From contig OY743181.1 in assembly GCA_963555705.1 (NCBI GenBank), forward strand, positions 29,206,513 through 29,270,512: a stretch of DNA of 64,000 bases. Reading direction: 5' to 3'. The stretch is from Ligustrum vulgare. Lineage: Eukaryota > Streptophyta > Magnoliopsida > Lamiales > Oleaceae. Below, in pieces: positions 33,032 to 44,376 of the stretch (positions within the stretch are counted from its first letter, which is position 1; each line of letters opens with the position of its first letter). The position numbers and the translations under genes were made by a program. Below the pieces are notes generated by a model that saw only the letters and a program-made list of their open reading frames with translations, ran no database searches and was not told where the DNA came from.

Positions 33032-35673
33032 TGTAACACCCCAAGTTCAAAATTCTTAAACCTAGGCGTGTTAACTTCTCTTTACTTAAATGAGGAAACA
33101 AATCATTTAAAACTTCAACATTTTCATTTTCTATTATAAATTTTTACAGAAATTTCGGCAGAGACTCCTCTATAACTGAGACATCATACCCATATTACAA
33201 ATACAATTCTCAACTCATTCAAATCCAACATTCAACATCCAACCAAAATTCCAAAATCAAACTTCAACATCAATTCCCAAACTCCTCAACAATAACATTT
33301 TAAAGTAAATAAATTTTAAACTTATGAAATATGATATAAACTCATCACAGGGAAATACCATAACTTATTTTAACTAAAAACCAACAAACTAATTAAAAGA
33401 ATTTATCAATACAAGAATAACCAATAAAAATAACTTGTGAAAGCCCTTGATTCAGTCCTAAAAGAAATGGAATTATAAGTACTGTCTGAGTCAGCCGCCA
33501 AGTGCTCTCCTCGGATAACCTAACTTTCATCACCTGAAATGTTGGGGAGGAATTGGGGTGAGCTAAAGCTCAGTAAGTAAACTTTATGCATGTAATGCAT
33601 GCTTATGACATGAAATGCTTTAAAAATTCAATAAATGTATCCCCATTTACTTTACTTTCCAAAACTTTCAAACTTTTCAAACTTTCACTTAACATTTCAA
33701 AACTTTCACTTAACATTTCCATCGTGAGCTCACTTGGTGTATCTTCTAGTCAATTAGAGAGCAGTGGACAATTCTTATTTGGAACCAGATTAATATCCAC
33801 ATTTCCACCGCAAAGCGGTTTAACATTCACTTTCCCACGACATAGCGTTTTAACAGTTCACCGAAAAGCGGTCGAACATTCCATCGTAAAGCGACTTAAT
33901 TCGGGTACGCCGGTCCCCCACGCCCCATTTCCCACTCACTTCTTTCACGACTTAGAAGTACACCCATCCTTTCTTAAAAACTTGGGATACATAACTTTTG
34001 AACAAACTTGCACCTTGACACATTTCTTTCATTTAAAAATATTTGACTTCCCAATTTCGATGCCGATGTCGATGCCGATGACATGATAACGTGCATGCTT
34101 GAACATTCTTATTAATAACATATACTTTCATAATGTAAACGAAATTCATCAAAGCAAGTAAGTTGCAAGATAGTTATTTACACATTTCACATTTACATTC
34201 AACTTCTATAAAAATAGGGGGAAGTTTACTTACTTGATGTTCTTAGCATTTATCGTTATCTGAATTTGCAAGTGGAGGAGCCTCGACTGCCCGTGTCGTT
34301 AATGTACCAAAATCCTATTTGTATCCATTCATTTAATAAAATATACTTTCAATGCAAATTGATATATTCATCAGTCCTTTAACATTTAACAAGTTAAAAC
34401 AATAAATCTTTTTTCCCTTTTCTTTCTTGAGATCATTTATTCCAAACAAGGTATTAAGATATATTAAATACTTCCATACCATACTCGAAAGCAAAAGATT
34501 AAACCATTCGACACAACATTTTAAGCTTAACTATTAAGGTACTTAAATCAAAACCAAGGTTTGAAAAATGTACACGCCTTTACAATTTTCCCAAAATCTA
34601 GGAATTACAATTTTTACTCACGTTCACACTAAAATTACAATTAAGTTAATTACATTCCCAAATTCCATAATCCTTTACCAAAAATAGTTAACTAACCTTC
34701 AAATTTCACAACTTTAACATTATACATTTACAAATTAAAATTTCAATAATTCATCAAGGTTCCAAACAAAAATTCTCAATTTGACAATCTATGATTTAAA
34801 ATCTAAACAAAAATCAAAATTTGGAACTTTAACTAAAACTTTGAATCGGAATTTATATATATATATATATATATATGCATATACATACAAATCTGAAATT
34901 TACATATGTAAATTTTTTTCCATTTCCGAAATCTGAAAGGTGCACACACACATACCTATACATACACACATACATATATCGCCCCAAATCTGAGGTTAAC
35001 AATTAAAATTCGAAATTCCACTAGAACTCAATTTGAAAAAATCTGAAAGCTTCATACCAATACATACATTCAATTCGTGTGTGGGTGAAAGTGTGTGTGC
35101 GTGTGTTGTGTGGCAGCGGTGAAGGGGGCGAAATAGGGCCTCACCGAGGCTGGGAGTGGTGGAGGCCGAGGTTGTGGTCGCCGGTGGTGTGGTGGTTGAC
35201 GTCGAAGTCGCCTGGAGGAGGAAATGGAGAGGGTTGCGTGAGAGAGACAGAGAGCAGCATGGGTAGAGGCGTCGAACGAGAGAGTGTCGAGTGTAAGGAT
35301 GATTAGGTTAGATTTAAATATAATCATTTGAAATTTGCAAATTGGTCCCTCGTTTCCCCCAAGTTTCGCAATTAGATACACAACTCTCAATTAGTTACAA
35401 AATACCCTAAAATCTATCACTTATAATAACTTGATAAAAAAATAGAAATTAGCATGCTCAGGCAATAGGACAAATAAGCACATAAAATTGCACGTAAACA
35501 ATTTATAATTTTTTTTAATTGGCACATTGATCGAGACGGCGTCCAAGTCTTTCCATTGCAAAATAATTCAAATTATAGACATTAAAGATCATAAATATAT
35601 AATTTATAATAACATTCACATGAATATTACGTGAAATTTAAAATTGCACGTAAAAATAAAAAGCGGCCTTACA
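33032..35673 (-). mobile_element. Long LTR-like sequence (minus strand), about 2.6 kb
   Basis: On the minus strand it begins TGTAAGGCCGC at 35673 and ends CTTGGGGTGTTACA at 33032, with 5-bp inverted termini TGTAA/TTACA. GGGGTGTTACA ends are common in plant gypsy LTRs. No primer site, gag or pol is present, so it may be a solo LTR. Four short repeats around AAAGCGG occur at 33808-33895. The 5-bp flanks of the whole 32561-35673 block are TTATA and TTCTA, a possible target duplication for the block. The local open frames are not convincing genes. Confidence 0.5.
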
Positions 35674-36015
35674 TTCTATCACCCATTTGGCATCACCAGT
35701 GACAGAGACTGCACCCACACCTACGGAGGTTATCACAGAGAATCCTCTAGAGGCCACTGCATAGCCTCCTTTAGCTACTGAGCCTACTGTAGCGACTTTT
35801 CCTACATCTCCTCAGTTACCTACTCCTACTAATGAGATCATACAAGAGGTTCACACAGAGGCTGCACAGATCACTCCTACATCTATTGAGCCTATTTTAG
35901 TGACAGTTCATATAATAGCTGAGCCTCGTCCAAGGCTCCTATTGAGGTATCCCTATCTGTACCACTCCTATACCTATTCCTATTGTACCTGCAATGGAGG
36001 CACCCACAGCTACAC
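35674..36015 (+). pseudogene. Pro/Thr-rich segment of the DUF4283-type element
   Basis: The translation is rich in Pro, Thr and Glu (for example VTETAPTPTEVITENPLEAT, then PPLATEPTVATFPTSPQL) with a stop between. It links the DUF4283 part at 32560 with the last segment at 38962; the hAT element separates it from the latter. Confidence 0.5.
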
Positions 36016-36247
36016 TAGGGGTGGCAAACGGGTTGGACAGTTAGGAGTTCGGTTCGGTTCAGTTAGTTAAAGATTTGGCTCGGCTCCTGAAAAAAGGGTC
36101 TTGGGCTTGGACTGAACAAAAAATTTGGGCGTTGGACAGTTTGGGTTCGGTTATGAAGTTCGTGGACCGGTTCGTGGACTAGTCCAATGAACAGAAAAAG
36201 GGACCGGAAATGGGCCAGCTCGCGAGCCGGTAACGGTCTTGTACATA

Positions 36248-36249
<2 letters not shown>

Positions 36250-36309
<60 letters not shown>
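36250..36309. repeat. Trinucleotide microsatellite (TTA)n
   Basis: About 20 units lie within the 5' non-coding part of the hAT element. Long poly-Leu or poly-Asn frames across it are artefacts. Confidence 0.95.
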
Positions 36310-36311
<2 letters not shown>

Positions 36312-36511
36312 CTCTATAAATACTCCATTGTTATTCAATTTTTTCACAATCTCAATTCTTATCTCTCTCAAGTCTAAAATCTCAATCAGTCAATTGCAAT
36401 CTTCAAATTCTACTTCTAGTTATATTCTATTGCTATAATATTTCACATAAAATATTGTCTCAAATTCCATATTTCATTTCCATCTCTAAGTTTCTAAATC
36501 TATTATTTTTA

Positions 36512-38660
36512 ATGGCACACTCACAATCTCATGGTTATTCTTCTAACCAATTTGTTGATGAATTTTTCGGTCTCAATGATATTCCAATTCCCGACAATTT
36601 GGTGGATTTGGAAAATGAGATCGAAGATATAGTTACTAGAATTCCTCTTAATTTGGATGACATTGTTGATGAAGATGTCGCTGCTACATATGGATCTGGC
36701 TCCGCTAGCACTAGTACGATGGCAAGCTCCAACAGAAATCCAAAAAGGACGAAAAAATCGAACTGCTGGATTTTTTTTTAATTTGATTGAAACAATGACT
36801 AAAGACGCTGATGGGAAATGTATATAAAGCACAATGTAAAACTTTCGGTGGATTTTTTTCTTCGAAAAAAGGTGGGACCTCAACAGACAATGTAAAGGAT
36901 GTCGAAAACCTGTCTCGGTTGAAGCAAATCAATCAACTCTGCAGATTGGTCAATCGAGTCTAACCAATTGAGTTTTCAACCAAGATCTAGTGCGTCGGGA
37001 AGGGATGATCATGTTCGTATCAAGTGGTGAGTTCCCGCTTTCAATTGTAGAAAGTTCACAATTCACGGATTTCATTCAAAAGCATCTCCAACCCAGGTAC
37101 AAACCCGTTTCTAGAAATACTTTACGATCTGATTGAATTACTAAATATTTATAGAGAAAACAAAGTTTTATAGATGCTTTAAATAAATATAATGGTAACT
37201 TGTCATTTACTTCGGACTTGTGAATTGGCAATAATCATAGAGGTTACGTAGCTGTTACTTATCATTACATTGATGATACTTGTTTAATGAACAAAAGAAT
37301 TATGACATTTGATTTATTGATTACCCACACAATGCAACAAATATTTTCAATGTACTACTTGCAATTCTTAGAGAATTTAACTGTGATAGAAAAGTTCGTC
37401 GTTTTATACTAGATAATGCTTATGTTAATAAAGCGATGATAGATAGATTAGCTAACCATATGAATCTTGAATTTGATGGAGTCTTGTTTCATGTTCGTTG
37501 TGTGTGTCACATTTTAAATTTAATAGTTCAAGATGGTCTTAAGTTTACAGAAAATCAATTGAAAAAAATTAGGTATGCTTGCAATTTCATTATGATACCA
37601 CCTTCTAGAAAACAAGCTTTTGATGCACATTGTGCAGAAAATGGTATGCCAGCACGATCATTTGTTACAGATGTAGGACATAGATAGAACTCAACTTATT
37701 TAATGATTGATTATTGTCAAGGTTACGAGAATTTAATATGTGAATATTACAACAGTCGGCACTCACATGGCCCAAGTTTTGATTTGGGGGCTAATGATTG
37801 GGAACTTGTATTTCATGTTAAAAAAATTTTGAAACCATTTTATGATGCTACAAAGGAATTATCCGGTATTTATTATCCCACTAGTCCTTTAGTGTTGAAG
37901 CATTTTTATTGCTTTGCCAATAATTTTAACTAGTATAAAACATTTCCTATTTTTTCTGAAATCATTGTAGCAATGGAGACTAAGTTTAGAAAATATTTGG
38001 AAAATGTACCTACTTTGTTTCCATTAGCAACGATTATGGACCCTAGAATAAATTTAGAATGGACTACACACACCATAAATGCAATATCAAAGAAATTAAA
38101 TTTTGGGACCCCCTTAACATGCATAGATTTAGAAAAATGTTTATGTAACATGTACGAGATCAATGCCACTAGGTCAGGTAAAAATGTTAGAAGAACTGCT
38201 CCAACCCCTAATGTGATACAAAATCAAGACAGTGATGTACTTTCCTATTTTATGACTATGAAGGGAACTTCTAGTACACTTTGTAGTGGTTCTAGTTCTT
38301 CTAGTACCCCTAATAGTTTAGACGAAATTTCAAGCGAGTTAACTAGGTATTTCTCACACGACCTTCTTAGCATGTTAGACGAGGACGAGAGAAATAATTT
38401 TGACATTCTTAAGCGGTGGAGACTAAACGAGCGTCAATACCTGATTGTTTCTATGATTGCACGAGATCTACTAGCACCTCCGGCATCAACTGTAGCATCA
38501 GAGGCTACTTTTAGTGTAGGTGGTAGACTGTTATCTGATATAGGTCAAGGGTTAAAGAAGACATATTGGAGGCCTTAATGTGTTTGAAGGATTGGCAGTT
38601 TGTAGAGAAAAGGTTACAAGATAGGATAAGTGAAATTCTGGCCGAGGAATTCGTAGAACA
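36512..38660 (+). pseudogene. hAT-family transposase pseudogene
   Basis: hAT transposases cut out and reinsert the element. The chosen start ATG at 36512 opens MAHSQSHGYSSNQFVDEFFG, then an acidic N-terminus and a basic patch (NPKRTKKS) that could be a nuclear localisation signal. The BED zinc-finger region at about 36780-36960 is badly decayed. The catalytic part is readable from 37436: HVRCVCHILNLIVQDGL near 37490, then near 37677 the family's R-W-N-S-T-Y box with its Trp codon turned into TAG (37685). A stop at 37931 is followed by a further open part. The C-terminal dimerisation domain is well kept near 38330-38570 (RYFSHDLLSML; FDILKRWRLNERQYLIVSMI; PPASTVASEATFSVGGRLL). It ends in the typical hAT C-terminus after stops at 38576 and beyond. 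Confidence 0.9.
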
Positions 38661-38953
38661 ATCGTATTGGTGAGAAATTATTAATTATTATCCTTACAAT
38701 TATGCTATAATATATGTATTTTCTTTCTCTATATTTTTAATTCTTTCTTTTAAATAAAAAAATTGTACACATAAAATTTTGTTCGTGTACAATTTTAACT
38801 CCGCTTACAAGAAATTAAATGTAGCTTGGGCCGGCTCTTTGGGAGACAAGCCGGCTTGGCTCTACTCGTCTCCCAAACGAGTTGTGTGTGGGCCAAACCA
38901 AACACCAAGTTCACGGGTCGAGTCGTCCAAGCTCGGCCCGTTTGACATCCCTA

Positions 38954-39800
38954 AGCTACACACATTAGCTCCCCGGTATCCTCAAAGACTGCACAACCTT
39001 CTCATTCTCAACAAGGATAGTTCCACAACTTCTTGCTAAAGGTCTGCTGACAGAGTTTGGTTTAGAGCATTCCAAGGCAAAGCAACTTTTATTAGACCAT
39101 TTTAAGGCAAAACACCGCATGAGAATCACATCCTCCTTGAGACTTGCAATTGAATATTTGGTCCTAAAACTCTTTGGAGAGCCCCCATCAGTCAAGCCCT
39201 TTAGCACTCAGACTTCCACACCTTCATCTACACCTGCTCCTATCCCTAAACATGATAAGGTGAAGGTACATATCCAGAGCAAAATTGATGGGATGGGTCT
39301 GAGAGACTGCATGCATATTACAGAGGTAGACTTGCCATCAGCATCTGGAGGAGATACATATGGATCGAGGAATCATGTTGTCCTTCCCTTCACTGGCTCA
39401 TCAGCATCACCAGTTAGTACTGACTTGCGACCTCAGGTACCTGCTTTTCGTCCTATACATGGATCATGGGTGGGAGATCCTATTGCCATCAGAGACCCTC
39501 CTCGCCCTAAGCACCCTTCATCGAGGAGTGACCTAGAGTACACAGAGGACTACACGGACTTATATGATTAGGACATGTACTAGAGCAGACGCATGACCAT
39601 GTCTATGACACACATGAGGGTCCACCCCGGGAGTGTCCATGATCAAACTTACTCTTCATTGTATTTACTACTTTTAGTATCTTTTGTTGCATTTTACATT
39701 TGCTGGAGGTCAGGTCTATGCCACCCTCCATTTATTTGTTTTGTTATTTTTCATGATATAAAATTAGCCACACCAGTGGCATTTAAAAAAAAAAAAAAAC
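38954..39800 (+). pseudogene. 3' segment of the DUF4283-type element with poly(A) end
   Basis: This segment follows directly after the hAT duplication. An open stretch from 39119 to 39569 encodes a Pro/Ser-rich tail (TQTSTPSSTPAPIPKHDKV; later RDPPRPKHPSSRSDLEYTED), ending at a TAG near 39569. No catalytic domain is seen, so this may be the C-terminal part of the ORF1-like protein. The segment ends in about 15 A residues at 39785-39799, as expected for a non-LTR element. That links 27346/31675 to 39800 as a single element of about 2.9 kb before the later insertions (inference). Confidence 0.55.
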
Positions 39801-39811
39801 TTCTTTAAGAG

Positions 39812-41566
39812 TTTTAAAATTCAACCCTCCAACCATAACAACCAACACTTCTAATCTAGAATGAAATATGGTTTGGAAAAGTGATAAAATTATCCACTTA
39901 TCGAATGACTTGTTATCTTTTGAACCGAGTAATACTTGTTAATATAGTAAGTAGGGTTGTTGTCATTGGTGGATCTATTAGAATGGAGCTTTACCCCATC
40001 CTACTTGATTATGTTCTTATGATTTTCCATAAGATGTTAAGTCAAGTTTTAACTCAACTTTTCACAAGTTATTGAATCACTTTTTATTCAATTTTATATG
40101 TTTATTTCTAGACTTCTATCGATAGTATAAATGCGATAAATTCATAATTATTTGACAACACTTTTCAAATTTTATCAGATTGTTTTGTAGTTTATTTTTT
40201 GTACTTTATAAACTTCAAAAAATTAGTCTTTAAACTTTTTTAAAGCTTTTTGATAAGATTTAAATTTTGCTACCCCTACATTTCTAGAGTAGACTCAATT
40301 TAATGAATAAAACTTTGTTCAATTAATAATTTAGTTGTCTCCTCAATGAGTATAATAACTATTCTTCAATTTTGTTTGAATCTCCACACTTTAGGATAAA
40401 TGTCAAACTTCTCAATTTTATTTTAAGTGAATAGTTCATCTTTCAACCACAATATTAAACAATAATGTAAATACACTTTTAAATTGCATATTATTACTCT
40501 CTGTTTATTAATAATATATAATTCTCATATGATATCAACATTTGATATCTATTATATCATCTCATATACTTTTCAAATAGTATGAGGATAATAATCACAA
40601 TTGACTATTCACAATGATTCAACAACTTCTCAATTTCCTTCACTCGATTGATATAACACATTCCTCTAAATTTAGATGGATAAAAGAGATCAGACCATAT
40701 TTCTTATTGATCACTTCTTTTCTTAAAACAACCATTGTAATAATCACAAGTGTAGAAAATTCTTCTTAGTTCAAGAAGCACCAACACTATACATAAGGCT
40801 AGTAATGAATACATGCATTAATGTAAGCTATGAAGCAATCCTTATTAATTTCAAAAAAAAAAAAAAAAAAAAAATCTCAAGTATTCACAATAAACATGAG
40901 TTCACATATTCCAAATAATTTTTATGCATCTCTATGTACTCAAAATATTTATAACAAATACTTAGCATAAATATTTTATTTGCAAAACAATAATCATTTT
41001 TCATAAGAGATAAATTCGACAATGAAACTCAATATAATAACATGCATGATAATCATCTATCAAATATTTAACGATAACAATTTTCATGTCATAAAATCAT
41101 CTTATACCAAATTCAATTAGCAATAATGTCATGAATGAATGTACCAATTATATTTAGTTCTTATAGAAGTCAAGCATTTTATATTGACATATACATATTC
41201 AATTTGTGAATAGTGAATACACATTCAAATTTGTGACTAGTTTAAATTCTAGATAAAATTTATCTACACAAGCATTTGTGCATCAACCAAGGTATTTATA
41301 ATATGTAACCATTCTACTTCAATATTTGCATGTCACTAGTTATCTTGAATTCCATATCATTTTCTCAATAAAGTCTAAATAAAGGATGAACCATAAAATA
41401 TAGTGACACTGTGAAACATTATTTCAATCATGCAATTCAATACACAGCATAACATTCAAATACATCACCAGCGAATTTGAAATACTTACCATTCTTTCCA
41501 AAATATATATGCAGTTTCATGATTTGAGTTCTCAAAATTAATTTGGACTCCAATTTACTTTTAGAT
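39812..41566. other. AT-rich sequence, no gene recognised
   Basis: Very AT-rich, with poly(A) at 40854-40874. I see no coding motif, terminal repeats or RNA gene. Confidence 0.5.
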
Positions 41567-42241
41567 TGTTGATAAATTCTTACCACGATAGTTGGAGAAG
41601 AATCAACCTTTACCAAATGAAAAATCACGAAAAAAAAACTCATCAAAACATCACACTTGAAATCTGGAAATGAATGGCGAAACACTGAAATTGGTGGACA
41701 AAGAAACGCTTAAACACGACTCGGAATCGCTTTCCAAAAAGTATATTTTCCCCCTCTCAGTCAAGATACTTAGGGTTTGATAACAAATTGCTTTAGCGGA
41801 TTAATCAACGCTACAAACAAACTATTCATAAAGTACAAAGAACACTTGGAAGAGGAACAATGATCTAATGAAAAACTAAGTTTGATTCCTTCTTATCTTG
41901 GATCAACGCTTGTATGATATGTTTTCAATAATGTGTTTTTTCTTCAACAACCTCTCTTATATTGGCTTTCAAGTCCAATTCACGAATGAGTGCGAAAAAC
42001 AAGTGAAAAGGTGTCCAAGTGCACCAAAATGTGCCTGAAATTCAAAATCAAAATGGCTATTAGAAAATTTCTAGGCGACCGACTAAGCCATTTCCAGACG
42101 GCCAACTAAATTCCTCCTAGGTGTGGTCGGGGTTGGCCAGGAGGCCGCCCGGGCTATTTTTCGAGAGTGCTTCGAATGCAACCCCATTTTGATCCAGGGT
42201 GTTCCGAACCCTCTTTTTCACTTGTTTCTATGTTGTTGGCA
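41567..42241 (-). mobile_element. Solo LTR-like repeat, copy 2 (minus strand)
   Basis: It starts TGTTGATAAATTC and ends TGTTGTTGGCA, so it has TG/CA termini, and parallels 26708-27320 along its length. GC-rich words with inverted symmetry (GGTTGGCC, GGCCAACT) cluster at 42080-42150. There is no adjacent internal region. Confidence 0.55.
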
Positions 42242-42579
42242 AGACTCAAAATATTTCTCAATCATTTTCATAGATTCTTTCTTTCATTAATCAATATTTG
42301 AACAACACATTGCAAATAAATTTCCAACACTTGTAGATACTGATTCTGTCATGAATAATTACTCCAAAAAGTGCTAGGGAAAGCTGTATGATCCCGTCGT
42401 TTGCCTGCGTATTGAGACCGCCAGTGGAGAATCATCTCTATCTTTACCTTTAATTTAGTAAAACAAATGAAGCTATAATAATTGTCCCATTCAAAATCGA
42501 TATTAAGAAAAATGAAAATATAGACAAGCAATGCCGATGTCTGCTAAAAACTAGAAACATTGTAGGGATTGTGTAACCA
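42242..42579. other. Unassigned spacer
   Basis: No gene or repeat structure recognised. Confidence 0.4.
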
Positions 42580-43960
42580 TGTTACTTGAAAAGTGCATTT
42601 TGTTTACATATTTAGTCTATAAAATTAATCCATTGATTCTTCCTTCTATAGTTTTTCTATTTAATTCGTTGTATTTATTTCAGTTATCAACCCAAATTTG
42701 TGAAAATGGGTGAATTGAAGCAAAGCAAAATCAATTAAATGCATCGTGGACTAAATTGTACTACATGAAATTTGATGAAAAAGAATCAAAAATTAATTCG
42801 GAGCTAAATTGATTTGAGAACTAAATTGCATCAATCGAAAGACAAGGGACCAACTTACAAATGAAGATGAATGACCAAAGTGAAGGGAAGAAAAACATCA
42901 CCAAGCGATTGCTTAAGGATATTTTCATAGCCAGAACCTCAAGCAATTGAATAAAGCGATTGCTTAGTGTAGATTTATTGTCAAGATCTTGTTTCCTAGT
43001 TAAACCCGAATTTTAAGAGATTTATTGGGCTTGAACTATTATCCTAACTTAATAAATATGTGAGGCACATTGAGAGGATCATCAAGCATTATCAAGAAGC
43101 AAACTTGGGTATTCAAGAGCAAGAAACACATCAAGATTCATATAAAGTCTTAAATCATCCAACAACAACTCAAAATTCTACTTCCAGGGTGATGAAATCT
43201 ATTGATTCTTGTTGTTTAATCTTAATTATGATTCTAGGCTAAACTTCAATTTTTGTTAGGATCATGATGAAGCTTTTGTTTTAGATTATCCATATTTGAT
43301 TTTTGTTTGAGTCCAAGACAATTGATTGGTTTTGAGTAATTAATATTATTATTTCTTGCATCTACAATTATGTGCATAGTAATTGTATGATTATTGTGAT
43401 GTGTTTTTTTTATTCGAAAGACTAAGAATTCGTTAGATATGTATTTATTGCCATAAAATTCGATAGGGGATAGAAATATACCTCTATACTTTATGTGATC
43501 TATAAATGTTCATAAATTCATTAATGTTTTCTTATATGTTCGCATTCATCATAGAAATATAGGTATGTCACGTATAGGTATATGTTTGATTCCACTCAAG
43601 AGATGATCTTGAACAATTTAGGAACATTGATCTTCACTATCGAGAAATTATTGTCAACCATATAAATAGAGATTAATAAGTTGGAATAAAAGTGGATTCA
43701 GATCCTAGCACTACAATCAAGTATATAAAATAATGCATTCATTCAAATAGATATGCATTAGTTAATTTCTCATTTATAGTTATTTTTATTGTTAGGTTTA
43801 ATTTTATTTCACAACTCTCAACTTGAATATTTCGTTTTTGATTATGGCTAGTAATTTAGAAAATAATTTATCTCAATCCCCTTGAATACGATAATTAAAC
43901 TCATAATCCACTTTATTATTTGTGTGGTCCATACACTTACTTTGGGATAAACACATAACA
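42580..43960 (+). mobile_element. Diverged Athila-like solo LTR, 1.38 kb
   Basis: The layout follows the element 3 LTR: ACTAAATTG-rich text, then a palindrome pair (AAGCGATTGCTTA at about 42904 and 42956), then a long AT-rich part, then CCACTTTATTATTTGTGTGGTCC near the end, where element 3 has CCACTTTATTACTTGTACGCGACCC. The termini are TGTTA and TAACA. I found no target duplication, so the limits are tentative. Confidence 0.5.
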
Positions 43961-44371
43961 TTACCCACACATGGAGAGAATAGAACATCATAACAAATGA
44001 ATGGTCATTTTTTAATATCACAAGTATTACACAAAGTTATATCCTTTGCAATTTGAGTTGAACATGCGATCAAATTGAATTTTGACCCTTTTTTTAATGA
44101 GTTTTCAAGAAAGAGCAATCAGGTAATATGAATGGAAAACATGGTATGAAGGAAGCTAGATGCAAGATAACCAAAGTTGGGTTCAATTTTGAATCACAGG
44201 TTGAGGTAAAGTAATATTGTGTTTGAGACCAATCTTTCCTTTTTAGCTTTGGATTATAACTTCCACAAACCTCAATGTCAATTTACTTTATTTTGGTTTG
44301 GTTCAAAATCAGATAACAAACTCATGAAAAAGGGTCCCATTTTTAGGATGTGATATTCATTCAAAACATCC
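43961..44371. other. Unassigned AT-rich spacer
   Basis: No coding or repeat signature recognised. Confidence 0.4.
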
Positions 44372-44376
44372 CAACT

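Larger units (their letters stand above)
36016..38953 (+). mobile_element. hAT transposon with perfect 8-bp TSD, 2.94 kb
   Basis: Terminal inverted repeats TAGGGGTGGCAAACGGG (left) and, reverse complemented, TAGGGATGTCAAACGGG (right) differ at two positions. AGCTACAC is present at 36008-36015 and 38954-38961, an exact 8-bp duplication as hAT transposases make. The interior encodes a decayed transposase on the plus strand. Confidence 0.95.

Noticed and set aside
35070..35390. Frames on both strands in a G/C-rich patch
   Set aside because: They lie inside the LTR-like sequence, are low in complexity and show no domain.
36063..36438. Frames with long poly-Asn or poly-Leu runs
   Set aside because: Products of the (TTA)n microsatellite in the hAT element.
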